NCBI GenBank assembly: GCA_003574685.1
Contig: QOCQ01000020.1
Coordinates: 1-64,000 of the forward strand
Direction of reading: 5' to 3'
DNA from: Rhodospirillaceae bacterium SYSU D60007
Lineage (GTDB): Bacteria > Pseudomonadota > Alphaproteobacteria > Reyranellales > Reyranellaceae
Length of the DNA stretch: 64,000 nt
Shown here: positions 38,091 to 47,145 of the stretch, piece by piece
Layout: every line of letters begins with the position of its first letter
How positions within the stretch are numbered: position 1 is the first letter of the stretch
The notes under the pieces: generated by a model
The model's database searches: none
Told to the model about the DNA's origin: nothing
The model's input: the letters and a program-made list of their open reading frames with translations, nothing else
Position numbers and translations under genes: made by a program

Positions 38091-38174
38091 CTTCATGGTG
38101 AGCTTGTCGAACCATGAAGGCGCTGCAGCGCGGCAGTGCGGACCGCTTCATGGTTCGACAAGCTCACCATGAAG
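38091..38174. repeat. Extragenic inverted repeat, family B, copy 3
   Basis: Arms CTTCATGGTGAGCTTGTCG and complement around a 28-base centre, between the LLM gene and the GcvA-like gene. The arms are essentially perfect complements, so a stable hairpin is expected in either strand. Confidence 0.9.
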
Positions 38175-38202
38175 CGGTTCTCCGACAGCGAATGCCCGGA
38201 CA

Positions 38203-39105
38203 CTAGCCCGGCGCCTTCTCCCGGGCGACGGTGTCGCGCAGCCAGGTCACGAACGCCTTGATCTTGGGGCGGCGCAGGCGTTCGGCCGGCGCCACCACGT
38301 AGTACGCGCTGTCGCTCGGCAGCTTGACGTCGAACGGTGCCACCAGCCGGCCGGCCTTGAGGTCGGCTTCGACCAGCGGTCCGCGGCCCAGCGCGACCCC
38401 CAGCCCGTCGATGGCGCCCTGGATGGCGGCCAGCGCGAAGTCGAACTTCAGGCCGCGGGTGGGATCGACACTTTTCACGCCCGCCGCTGTCAGCCAGACC
38501 TGCCAGTCGTCGCGCCACGTGGAGACGTGCAGCAGGGTGTGGCCCTTGAGGTCGGACGGGCGGCGCAACGCCTTCGGTCCCTTGAGCAGGCCGGGGCTGC
38601 AGACGGGAAAGATATCCTCCGCGACCAGCCGCTCGGCGGCGACGCCAGGCCATTGGCCGCGGCCATAGCGGATGCCCATGTCCACGTCGTCGCGCGAAAA
38701 ATCGATCAGCGTCGTGTTGGTCGAGATGCGCACATCGATGTCGGGATATTGCTGCTGGAACGAGCCCAGCCGCGGCACCAGCCATTTGGTCGCGAACGAC
38801 GCTGTTGTTGTCACGGTGAGCGGCCCGCTGGCATCGGTCTTCAGCAGGCGCTCCGTTGCATCGTGCAGCAGGTCGAAGGCCTGGCGCACGCCAGGCAGGT
38901 AGGCCTGGCCGGCCTCGCTCAGCAGGATCTCGCGGTTGCGCCTGATGAACAGCTTCAGACCCATGCGCTCTTCGAGGCCGCGGATCTGATGGCTGATGGC
39001 CGCCTGCGTCACCGCAAGCTCGTCGGCCGCATCGGTGAACGAGAGATGGCGGGCGGCGGCCTCGAAGGCCCGCAAGGCATTAAGCGGTGGCAGTGAACGA
39101 CGCAT
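38203..39105 (-). CDS. LysR/GcvA-type transcriptional regulator
   Basis: 300 aa starting MRRSLPPLNALRAFEAAARHLSFTDAADELAVTQAAISHQIRGLEERMG, the GcvA-like winged helix. The effector domain has TVTTTASFATKWLVPRL. GcvA-like regulators commonly govern a neighbouring metabolic gene. The divergent neighbour here is a small DUF1127 gene, about 200 bases away. Confidence 0.9.
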   Translation of the reverse strand: MRRSLPPLNALRAFEAAARHLSFTDAADELAVTQAAISHQIRGLEERMGLKLFIRRNREILLSEAGQAYLPGVRQAFDLLHDATERLLKTDASGPLTVTTTASFATKWLVPRLGSFQQQYPDIDVRISTNTTLIDFSRDDVDMGIRYGRGQWPGVAAERLVAEDIFPVCSPGLLKGPKALRRPSDLKGHTLLHVSTWRDDWQVWLTAAGVKSVDPTRGLKFDFALAAIQGAIDGLGVALGRGPLVEADLKAGRLVAPFDVKLPSDSAYYVVAPAERLRRPKIKAFVTWLRDTVAREKAPG

Positions 39106-39306
39106 TGACGGCTCCCGGCGGTACGCCAGATTCATGAGGTTTTCTTATCCTGCCCCGACCCATCGTCGTTTGTAAAGAGTGGCTGCCGGGTTCATATCCG
39201 CCGCATCGACCCGACACCCGGACGCCACTTTCGGCACAAGGTAAACTCATCCGTTGGAGCCCTCGTCAGCCTGAATGCGGCCACTGCCGGGACAAGGAGA
39301 CGCGAT

Positions 39307-39519
39307 ATGGCATACGCCACTTTCGACCATGCCTCGAAGGCGCATGACGCCGCATACGGCGGCGTGTTTACGCGGATCGTTGCAACCGTACGACTCTGGC
39401 GGCAGCGCGCCAGGGACCGCGCCGAGCTCGCCCGCCTGACCGAGCGCGATGCCCGCGACCTCGGCATCGATCCGGGCGTGATCTCCTACGAAGCCAGCAA
39501 GCCCTTCTGGACGGCCTGA
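39307..39519 (+). CDS. DUF1127 small protein
   Basis: 70 aa. The C-terminal part LARLTERDARDLGIDPGVISYEASKPFW is the arginine-rich DUF1127 motif. In alphaproteobacteria such small proteins affect phosphate, carbon and RNA metabolism, established for a few members only. AAGGAG precedes the ATG. Monocistronic. Confidence 0.88.
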   Translation: MAYATFDHASKAHDAAYGGVFTRIVATVRLWRQRARDRAELARLTERDARDLGIDPGVISYEASKPFWTA

Positions 39520-39671
39520 CATCCCACTCCCCCGCGCCGTCCCCGCCGGCGACCGCTGCCTCCCCGGTCGCCGGCGTTTCTTTCGTGGCCGTCATGCTCT
39601 GAGATAACCGCAACCGTTGTGCACCTCCCGTCGTTGCCACTGAATTGGTCTGTCGACGCGGAGATTCTGTC

Positions 39672-41492
39672 GTGGCACTCAGGATCGAGGATTACGCGCT
39701 GATCGGCGATGGCGAGACCGCGGCCCTGGTCGGGCGCGATGGCTCGATCGACTGGCTTTGCCTGCCACGCTTTGATTCAGACGCCTGCTTTTCCGCGCTG
39801 CTGGGTACACGCGATCACGGCCGCTGGCTTATCGCGCCCGCCGAGCCTGCCCGCGTGTCCCGGCGGTATCGCGAGGACACGCTGATTCTCGAGACGCGCT
39901 TCACGACCGAAAACGGCGTCATCACGATCGTGGATTTCATGACGCCGCGAGATCCGGAGGCAGCAGTCGTCAGAATGGTCATCGGCGAGGAGGGGCGTGT
40001 ACCCGTGCACCTCGAACTCGTGCTGCGCTTCGGCTACGGCGCGACCGTCCCATGGGTAACCCGTATGGAGGACGGCACCCTGCGCGCCGTGTCGGGGCCG
40101 GACATGGTGCTGCTGCGCACGCCCGTAGCATTGCGGGGAGAGGACTACCGGACGGTTGCCGACTTCGTGGTTTGTCGGGGCGACATCATCCCGTTCGTGC
40201 TGACGTACAGCCCGTCGCATCTTCCGGTTTCGCGGCCGCCGACCAGCCCGCGCGCGGCGCTGGCCGAAACCGAGAAATTCTGGAAGGAATGGGCGGCGCA
40301 GTGCGCCCTGGCTGGTGAATGGTCCGACGCGGTCAAGCGCTCGCTGATCACGCTCAAGGCGCTGATCTATGAGCCTACCGGCGGCATAGTTGCCGCGCCA
40401 ACGACATCACTGCCGGAACGGCTGGGCGGGCCGCGCAACTGGGATTATCGCTTCTGCTGGATACGCGACGCCACGCTCACCCTGCTCGCCCTGATGGATG
40501 CGGGCTACTACGAGGAAGCGCGGGCGTGGCGAGCGTGGCTGCTGCGCGCCATCGCCGGCGCACCCGCGCAGATGCAGATCATGTACGGCGTGGGCGGCGA
40601 ACGGCGGCTGACGGAATGGCAGGTCGGATGGCTGCCGGGCTATGAAGGCTCGTCGCCAGTTCGCATCGGCAATGCCGCGCACAATCAGCTCCAGATCGAC
40701 GTCTACGGCGAGGTGATGGACGCCTTGCACCTGGCGCGGCGTGGCGGGCTGGAAAGTGGCGAGGCCGCCTGGGCCGTACAGCGCGCGCTGATCGAACATC
40801 TGGCCACGATCTGGGACCAGCCGGATGCGGGCCTGTGGGAGGTCCGCGACGCCCCGGAGCATTTCACCTTCTCGAAGGTGATGGCCTGGGTTGCTGTCGA
40901 TCGGGCAATCCGCGGCGCCGAGACGTTCGGGCTCGACGCGCCGACGGAGCGCTGGCGCAAACTCGCCAGGGTGATCCACGAGGATGTCTGTCGCAACGGC
41001 TTCGATCCGCAGCTTGGCAGCTTCGTGCGCGCCTATGGCACCAGGGAGTTCGATGCCAGCCTGCTGCTGCTACCGGCCGTCGGCTTCCTGCCGGCGGACG
41101 ATCCCCGTATCCGCGGCACCGTCGAGGCGATCGAGCGGCATCTTCTGGTCGACGGCTTCGTGCTCCGCTACGACACCACCGCATCGGCCGATGGGCTACC
41201 ACCGGGCGAAGGGGTGTTCCTCGCCTGCAGCTTCTGGCTCGCCGATGCCTACGTGCTGATGAAGCGCTACGACGATGCGCGCCGCCTGTTCGAGCGCCTG
41301 CTGTCGCTGCGTAACGATGTGGGTCTGCTGGCCGAGGAGTATGACGTCGTGCGCCAGCGGCAGGTCGGCAATTTCCCGCAGGCCTTCTCGCATATCGCGC
41401 TGGTCAACACCGCCTATAACCTGACCCATATCGAGAAGCCGGTCGAGCAGCGGTCCGAACGCGAGCGCGGCGCCCCGGAAGCCGGCAGCTAG
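39672..41492 (+). CDS. GH15 glucoamylase/trehalase-like glycoside hydrolase
   Basis: 606 aa, cytosolic (no signal peptide). N-terminal beta-sandwich beginning ALRIEDYALIGDGETAALVGRDGSIDWLCLPRFDSDACF, then the (alpha/alpha)6 barrel: PRNWDYRFCWIRDATLTLLALMDAGY and LWEVRDAPEHFTFSKVMAWVAVDRA, which carries a conserved catalytic glutamate. Related proteins are trehalases or glucoamylases. GTG at 39672 with GGAG upstream aligns with family N-termini better than the ATG at 39645. Confidence 0.88.
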   Translation: MALRIEDYALIGDGETAALVGRDGSIDWLCLPRFDSDACFSALLGTRDHGRWLIAPAEPARVSRRYREDTLILETRFTTENGVITIVDFMTPRDPEAAVVRMVIGEEGRVPVHLELVLRFGYGATVPWVTRMEDGTLRAVSGPDMVLLRTPVALRGEDYRTVADFVVCRGDIIPFVLTYSPSHLPVSRPPTSPRAALAETEKFWKEWAAQCALAGEWSDAVKRSLITLKALIYEPTGGIVAAPTTSLPERLGGPRNWDYRFCWIRDATLTLLALMDAGYYEEARAWRAWLLRAIAGAPAQMQIMYGVGGERRLTEWQVGWLPGYEGSSPVRIGNAAHNQLQIDVYGEVMDALHLARRGGLESGEAAWAVQRALIEHLATIWDQPDAGLWEVRDAPEHFTFSKVMAWVAVDRAIRGAETFGLDAPTERWRKLARVIHEDVCRNGFDPQLGSFVRAYGTREFDASLLLLPAVGFLPADDPRIRGTVEAIERHLLVDGFVLRYDTTASADGLPPGEGVFLACSFWLADAYVLMKRYDDARRLFERLLSLRNDVGLLAEEYDVVRQRQVGNFPQAFSHIALVNTAYNLTHIEKPVEQRSERERGAPEAGS

Positions 41493-41522
41493 CCCGCATT
41501 TCTCAAACTGCACGGCATCATG

Positions 41523-41660
41523 CCTTGCCGGGGGCGCGCCACTCCAGTGGCGCATCGCCCACAGCGAAGCGGAGGGCGACCGCATCGTGTGCGCAAGACG
41601 GCATGATGGCGGCGTTAGCACGCCGCCGGCGCCACTGGAGTGGCGCGCCCCCGGCGAAGG
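41523..41660. repeat. Extragenic inverted repeat, family C (GCGCCACTCCAGTGGCGC)
   Basis: Left arm CCGGGGGCGCGCCACTCCAG (to 41553) and right arm complement (41629-41660) pair over about 30 bases. Inside lie further hairpins such as CGGCG-TTAGCA-CGCCG. It fills the gap between the convergent GH15 and CoA-transferase genes and may terminate both. Confidence 0.85.
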
Positions 41661-41697
41661 GCTTGGAAAATGCGGCCGGGCGAGTGTGCCGGCCGCA

Positions 41698-42924
41698 TCA
41701 GCCGATGGCGCCGTCTGCGCGCAGCGCGGCGATCTCTGCGTCTGATAGCCCGGCTTCGCGCAGGACAGCGTCGGTGTGCTCGCCGACGGCAGGTGGCGGT
41801 CCGGCCTGGCGCGGCCGGGCAAAGCCGAGGCGCACGGGGTTGTTGATGGTGCGCTTCACGTCCGTGGCCGTCGTTTCGGCGATGATGCCGGCATGGCGTG
41901 CCTGCTCGTCGTCGGGAAACTCCTGAAGCCGCTCGATGACGCCGAACGTGATCTCGTGCGCGCGCAGCACGGGCCGCCACTCGACCCAGGCGCGTGCGGC
42001 AAACGCCGCGTCGAGAAGCGCCGTCAGCGCCGCGCTGTTTTCCCGGCGTGCCTCGCGGGTAGCAAAACGCGGATCGGCGACAAGGTCAGGCTGCTCGAGG
42101 GCCCGGCATAGCCGTTCCCAGGTTTTTTCCTCGCGCACCAGTGTGAGCTGGATCCACCGGTCATCGCGCGTGCGGTAAATGTTCATGAGCGCATTACGCG
42201 GCTTCTCGCGCGGCGGGCGCGGCGCCACGAATGCGCCGACCAGCGCGGCCTGCGCCAGCGTGCCGTTGGACCATATGCCATTGGCGTAGAGCGAAGTTCC
42301 CACCCAGCCGCCCTTGCCGGTGCGGTCGCGGCGGCGCAGCCCGAGCAGGATGGCAGCGACGATGGTCATCGCGGCGCAGCGGTCGCCCTGCGCCGGCAGC
42401 GAAAAGCCCGGCGGTCCGCCCTCCTGTCGTTGGGCATCGAGGATGCCCGAGCGGCCAAAGTATGCGTTGACGTCGAAGCCCGGCATGTCCCGGTCGGGAC
42501 CGGTCTCGCCATAGCCGGTGAGCGATGCATAGATCAGCCGCGGATTGACCGTGCTGACATCTTCGTACAGCAGGCGCAGCCGCTCCCGCACCGGCAGCGG
42601 GAAATTGACGATCATCACGTCGGCCCGTGCGATGAGCCGGTCAAGCGCAGCACGTCCGGCGGGATGCTTGAGGTCGAGCGCCACCGAGCGCTTGTTGCGG
42701 CCGTCAAGCTGCCACACGAAGTTGACGTCGCTTTTCGGATAGTTGGGGCTTTGATAGCTGTTGCGGTGCGGATCGCCCGTTCCCTGCTCGACCTTGATGA
42801 CGTCGGCGCCGAAATCTCCCAGCACGACCGCGGCCGCCGGCGCGGCGATGAAGGAGCTGACGTCGAGCACTCGGAGGCCGGCGAGCGGCAGTTCCGCATC
42901 GAGTGGCATCTCGTCGTCGCTCAC
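41698..42924 (-). CDS. CaiB/BaiF (family III) CoA transferase
   Basis: 408 aa. ELPLAGLRVLDVSSFIAAPAAAVVLGDFGADVIKVEQ is the family N-terminus. The catalytic aspartate is expected in MPGFDVNAYFGRSG. It moves CoA between an acyl-CoA and a free acid. The start overlaps the stop of its upstream paralogue by 4 bases. The two are close paralogues, probably forming a hetero-pair or two specificities. Confidence 0.92.
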   Translation of the reverse strand: MSDDEMPLDAELPLAGLRVLDVSSFIAAPAAAVVLGDFGADVIKVEQGTGDPHRNSYQSPNYPKSDVNFVWQLDGRNKRSVALDLKHPAGRAALDRLIARADVMIVNFPLPVRERLRLLYEDVSTVNPRLIYASLTGYGETGPDRDMPGFDVNAYFGRSGILDAQRQEGGPPGFSLPAQGDRCAAMTIVAAILLGLRRRDRTGKGGWVGTSLYANGIWSNGTLAQAALVGAFVAPRPPREKPRNALMNIYRTRDDRWIQLTLVREEKTWERLCRALEQPDLVADPRFATREARRENSAALTALLDAAFAARAWVEWRPVLRAHEITFGVIERLQEFPDDEQARHAGIIAETTATDVKRTINNPVRLGFARPRQAGPPPAVGEHTDAVLREAGLSDAEIAALRADGAIG

Positions 42925-44159
42925 GTGCGCTCCTCCAGGGCCGTGATTTCCTCCTCGGAAAGACCGGCCTCCCGCAGGATCTCGGCAGTGTGTTCGCCCA
43001 GCGCCGGCCCAGGTGTCGCCCGCCTGGCCCTGGCGAAGCTCAGATGAACAGGATTGCCGATCGTGCGCGGCATTTCAGGATTGGCCGACTCGACGATTGC
43101 GCCGGCATGGACCGCCTGCTCGTCTTCCGGCAGGTCCTGCACACGGCTGATCACACCGAAGGTCACATCGGCGGCTGCCAATGCCTTGCGCCAGTCCTCA
43201 TAGGTGCCTGCGGCGAAGATGTCGGCGAGAATCGCCGCCAGCTCCGCTGCCGGGGCCCGCCGCGCCGCGGTGGTCGCGAAACGCGCATCGCCTTCAAGAT
43301 CAGGCCGCCCGATGGCGCGGCAGAGATTCGGCCACAGCTTGTCCTCGCGCACCACCACGAGCTGGATCCAGCGGTCATCGCCGGTGCGGTAGAGATTGGC
43401 GAGCGCACTGCGCGGCCGCTCGCGCGGCGGGCGCGGCGGCAGGAAGGCGCCGACAAGGGCCGCCTGGGCAATGATGCCGCACGACCATATGCCGTTGGCC
43501 AGAAGAGAGGTGCTGACGCTGCTGCCTTCACCGGTTTTCATCCGGTGGATCAGTCCCATGAGGATGGCAGATACGAGCGTGATCGCCGTTGCCCTGTCAC
43601 CCTGCGCCGGAACCGATGTGCCGGGCGGTCCGCCTTCGTAGCGCTGCGCATCGAACAGGCCCGAACGCGCAAAATAGGCGGTGGTATCGAACCCCGGCCG
43701 GTCGCGGTCCGGACCGGCTTCGCCGTAACCGGTCAACGACGCGTAGATCAGGCGGGGATTGATCGCCTTGACGTCCTCGTAGCGCAGCCGCAGTCGCTCG
43801 CGCACGGCATGGGGGAAGTTGCAGATCATCACATCCGCCGTCGCGATCAGGCGGTCGAGCGCCGCACGTGGCCGTGGCTGCTTGAGATCGAGGACCACCG
43901 AGCGCTTGTGGCGGCCATCGAGATGCCAGGCGTAATTCACCTGGCTGGGCGGATAGCTTGCCGTACCGTTGACCATGAACCGGTTGGGATCGCCCTCGGG
44001 GCCCTCGACCTTGATGACGTCGGCACCCCAGTCGCCCAGCACAGTGGCCGCCGCCGGCGCCGCAATGAACGAGCTGACGTCGAGTACCCGCACCCCGGCG
44101 AGCGGCAGAAACCCGTCAGGCAACGCCTCTTCGCTGTCACGCACTTTCGCTATCCCCAC
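42921..44159 (-). CDS. CaiB/BaiF (family III) CoA transferase, paralogue
   Basis: 412 aa. LPLAGVRVLDVSSFIAAPAAATVLGDWGADVIKVEGPEG and RPGFDTTAYFARSG mirror the neighbouring transferase. First gene of a two-gene unit, divergent from the GntR regulator. With the regulator and Dpp-type transporter opposite, a catabolic locus for an imported acid or acyl-peptide is likely. Substrate unknown. Confidence 0.92.
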   Translation of the reverse strand: MGIAKVRDSEEALPDGFLPLAGVRVLDVSSFIAAPAAATVLGDWGADVIKVEGPEGDPNRFMVNGTASYPPSQVNYAWHLDGRHKRSVVLDLKQPRPRAALDRLIATADVMICNFPHAVRERLRLRYEDVKAINPRLIYASLTGYGEAGPDRDRPGFDTTAYFARSGLFDAQRYEGGPPGTSVPAQGDRATAITLVSAILMGLIHRMKTGEGSSVSTSLLANGIWSCGIIAQAALVGAFLPPRPPRERPRSALANLYRTGDDRWIQLVVVREDKLWPNLCRAIGRPDLEGDARFATTAARRAPAAELAAILADIFAAGTYEDWRKALAAADVTFGVISRVQDLPEDEQAVHAGAIVESANPEMPRTIGNPVHLSFARARRATPGPALGEHTAEILREAGLSEEEITALEERT

Positions 44160-44375
44160 ATCGATGCGCCGGTCGGGCAGAATCGGGGTGAAGGCCAGGC
44201 GCAGTCAATCGGCAGGCGCAGAGGGCCGGTGTACCGGCAACGCAGCCCTCCCGCAGCGCGTGCGATCACGATGCGGAGTCTGTGGTTTGTTTTTTGTTGA
44301 CAGTTTTCCGCGTGCTTTCGCAAATGCTGCCGTCGTACGCGAAGCGCCGCCAAGAGCGCAGACCGGGAGGATGAC

Positions 44376-45266
44376 GTGGACGCGCAGCCGGCCAGGGTAC
44401 CGGCGCGTCGGGTGACGCGCGCATCAATCGAACGGCCTGACGCCGGCCAGCCGGCGCTGCAGCGAGGGCTGCATCCTTCCGCCGATTCCGACGGCACGCC
44501 AATTTGTTCCCTGCCCCTGCCGCAGCAGATCGCCGACCACCTTGGTCATCAGATCATGAACGGCGAATACCCGCCGGGCCTCCGCCTGAAGGAAGAGCAT
44601 TTCGCCGATCTCTATCGCGTCAGCCGGGGGCCGGTGCGCGAAGCGTTCCGCATCCTCGAGCGCCGTGGATTCGTCGAGATCGTTCCGCGCCATGGCGCGC
44701 GCGTGCGGCCTTTCGACCCGGCGGACCTCGCGGCGCTGTTCAGCGTCCGTGCCGTGCTGCTGGGCCTGGCGGCGCGACAGGCCACCGAGCACGCGGTGCC
44801 GGAGCTCATCGACCGTCTGGCCGGACAGGTGGCGCGGATGCGCCGCTCGGCTGAGACCATGGACCTCAGCCCGCTGGAACATGCCAGGATCGCCGGAGAC
44901 ACGCAGCGCCTGCTGGCCCAGTTCAGTGGCAACCGGGTGCTGCTGCGGATGCTTGAGGAGCTGAACAGCCGCGCTCTGTGGCGCATGGCGTGGTGCGAAA
45001 CGCCGCTCGATTTCACGACCCGGGCACGCCGCCAGCAATCCACCCGCTTCTGGAGCGACCTGCTGCGGGCAGTCAGGAACCGCGATGCGGCACGTGCGGA
45101 ACGCGCCGGCCGCGCGTTGCTGGAAGCCTCGCGCGATCACATGATTTCGGCGATGGCCGCCCTGCGTGCCGAGCCCGCGGCGGACGCCTCCGGGCGGACG
45201 TCGGCGCGGCTGCCCCGGCGCCGTCGCGTGCGCGCCGCCAATGGAATGGCGGCAGAGGCCAGTTGA
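44376..45266 (+). CDS. GntR/FCD family transcriptional regulator
   Basis: 296 aa. The N-terminal winged helix (IADHLGHQIMNGEYPPGLRLKEEHFADLYRVSRGPVREAFRILERRGFVEIVPRHGARVRPF) is followed by an all-helical FCD-type ligand domain. The first 45 residues are poorly conserved in appearance, and the last 35 are Arg/Ala rich. It is divergent from the CoA transferases and one base before the permease start, so it probably regulates both arms. Confidence 0.88.
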   Translation: MDAQPARVPARRVTRASIERPDAGQPALQRGLHPSADSDGTPICSLPLPQQIADHLGHQIMNGEYPPGLRLKEEHFADLYRVSRGPVREAFRILERRGFVEIVPRHGARVRPFDPADLAALFSVRAVLLGLAARQATEHAVPELIDRLAGQVARMRRSAETMDLSPLEHARIAGDTQRLLAQFSGNRVLLRMLEELNSRALWRMAWCETPLDFTTRARRQQSTRFWSDLLRAVRNRDAARAERAGRALLEASRDHMISAMAALRAEPAADASGRTSARLPRRRRVRAANGMAAEAS

Positions 45267-45267
45267 G

Positions 45268-46224
45268 ATGCAGGCCTATATCGCGCGCCGGCTGCTGGCC
45301 CTCATCCCCACGCTGTTCTTCGCCAGCGTCATTGTCTTCGTCACGGTACGGCTTATCCCCGGCGACATCATCGACCTGATGCTGTCGTCCAACGACATTG
45401 CCGCCGGCAAGAAATCACGCGAGCAGCTCGAGGCGGCGCTCGGGCTCGACCAGCCCATGTACACGCAGTATTTCCGCTGGATCTACGCCATCCTGATTGA
45501 GGGCGATTTCGGCAAGTCGCTCTGGCAGAATTCGCCCGTGTCGGAGGAGTTGCTGACGCGGCTGCCGATCACGTTCGAGCTCGGATTTCTGGCCCTGCTG
45601 GTGGCATTGGCCGTGGCCATTCCGATCGGCGTCTACTCCGCGATCCGCCAGGACACGCCCGGCGACTATATCGCGCGCTCCTTCTCGATCCTGATGCTGG
45701 CGGTACCCAGCTTCTGGCTGGGCACCATGGTGATGGTGTTCCCGGCCATCTGGTGGGGCTGGTCGCCTGACGTGAAGTTTGTGCCTTTCAGCCAGGATCC
45801 CCTGCGCAATCTGGGGCAAATGGCGATCCCGGCCATCATTCTGGGTTGCGCCCTGTCGGCGGTGACGATGCGGCTGACCCGCACGATGATGCTGGAAGTG
45901 CTGCGCCAGGACTATGTGCGCACTGCCTGGGCCAAGGGCCTCGACGAGAAGCTGGTGGTCGTGCGCCACGCCTTGCGTAACGCGCTCATTCCCGTGGTGA
46001 CGCTGATCGGCCTGCAGGCCCCGCTGCTGATCGGCGGTGCCGTCATCCTCGAGCAGATCTTCGTGATACCCGGTATGGGCCTGCTGCTGATCGACGCGGT
46101 GAGCCAGCGCGACTATCCCATCATCACGGGCGTGTTCCTGATCGTCGGTGTCGCCGTCATGCTCATCAACCTGATCGTCGATCTCAGCTACGGCCTGCTC
46201 GATCCCAAGGTGAGGTACCGCTGA
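45268..46224 (+). CDS. ABC peptide/nickel-type transporter permease, DppB-like
   Basis: 318 aa starting MQAYIARRLLALIPTLFFASVIVFVTVRLIPGD, the DppB/OppB hallmark. Six membrane helices and the loop RLTRTMMLEVLRQDYVRTAWAKGLDEKLVVVRHALRNALIPV. First transporter gene, right after the GntR gene. Confidence 0.95.
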   Translation: MQAYIARRLLALIPTLFFASVIVFVTVRLIPGDIIDLMLSSNDIAAGKKSREQLEAALGLDQPMYTQYFRWIYAILIEGDFGKSLWQNSPVSEELLTRLPITFELGFLALLVALAVAIPIGVYSAIRQDTPGDYIARSFSILMLAVPSFWLGTMVMVFPAIWWGWSPDVKFVPFSQDPLRNLGQMAIPAIILGCALSAVTMRLTRTMMLEVLRQDYVRTAWAKGLDEKLVVVRHALRNALIPVVTLIGLQAPLLIGGAVILEQIFVIPGMGLLLIDAVSQRDYPIITGVFLIVGVAVMLINLIVDLSYGLLDPKVRYR

Positions 46225-47123
46225 TGGCCAGCGTGGCCGATACCGCCGTCGTCACCGCATCGCCCCGGCGGCATGGCGCCTTCGTGCGCTTCGTGATCCG
46301 CCTGTTCCGCGAGAAACCGCTGGGCGCGGCCGGCGCCGTGATCTTCGTGCTGTTCCTGTTCTGCGGGCTGTTTGCCGACGTGCTGGCGCCCTACGGCATG
46401 AACCAGATCAGCCCGCTCAACCGGCTGAAGCCGCCGTCATGGCAGCATCCGTTCGGTACCGACAATCTCGGGCGCGACATGTTCTCGCGCTGCCTCTATG
46501 GCGCACAGCTCTCGGTGATCATCGGCTTCTGCGCCGCGGGCCTGGCCACCATCATCTCCGTGGTGTTGGGCATTCTCACCGGTTATCTCGGCGGCAAGTT
46601 CGATCTCGTCGCGCAACGCTTCGTCGATGCGTGGATGAGCTTCCCCGATCTGATCATCCTGATCGTCGTGGTTTCGGTCCTCGGTCCGGGCATGCCCCAG
46701 ATCATCGGCACGCTGGCATTGCTGTTCGGCATTGCCGGCTCGCGCATCATCCGCAGTGCCGTGGTGTCTGTCCGCGAGAATATGTACGTGCACGCCGCGC
46801 AATCGACTGGCGCATCGACGTTCCGCATCCTCTGGCGTCACATCCTGCCCAACGTCATGCCGCCGGTCATCGTGCTCTTCACGACACGCGTGGGCGTGGT
46901 GATCCTGGTCGAGTCCGGCCTGTCGTTTCTTGGCCTTGGCGTGCCGCCGCCGGCGCCGACCTGGGGCGGCATGCTGTCAGGCGCCGGCCGCACCTTCATG
47001 TACCAGGGTCCGTGGCTGGCGCTGGCGCCCGGCCTCTGTCTGACGGTGGTGGTGTACGCGACCAACATGTTCGGCGATGCGCTGCGCGATCTGCTCGATC
47101 CGCGCATGCGCGGCAGCCGGTGA
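46224..47123 (+). CDS. ABC peptide/nickel-type transporter permease, DppC-like
   Basis: 299 aa. FGTDNLGRDMFSRCLYGAQLSVIIG is the DppC/OppC signature, and the permease loop is AAQSTGASTFRILWRHILPNVMPPV. Start and stop overlap with DppB by one base (TGATGG arrangement), indicating coupled translation. Confidence 0.95.
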   Translation: MASVADTAVVTASPRRHGAFVRFVIRLFREKPLGAAGAVIFVLFLFCGLFADVLAPYGMNQISPLNRLKPPSWQHPFGTDNLGRDMFSRCLYGAQLSVIIGFCAAGLATIISVVLGILTGYLGGKFDLVAQRFVDAWMSFPDLIILIVVVSVLGPGMPQIIGTLALLFGIAGSRIIRSAVVSVRENMYVHAAQSTGASTFRILWRHILPNVMPPVIVLFTTRVGVVILVESGLSFLGLGVPPPAPTWGGMLSGAGRTFMYQGPWLALAPGLCLTVVVYATNMFGDALRDLLDPRMRGSR

Positions 47124-47145
47124 GCGATCCAGGAGGGAGGGTGAG

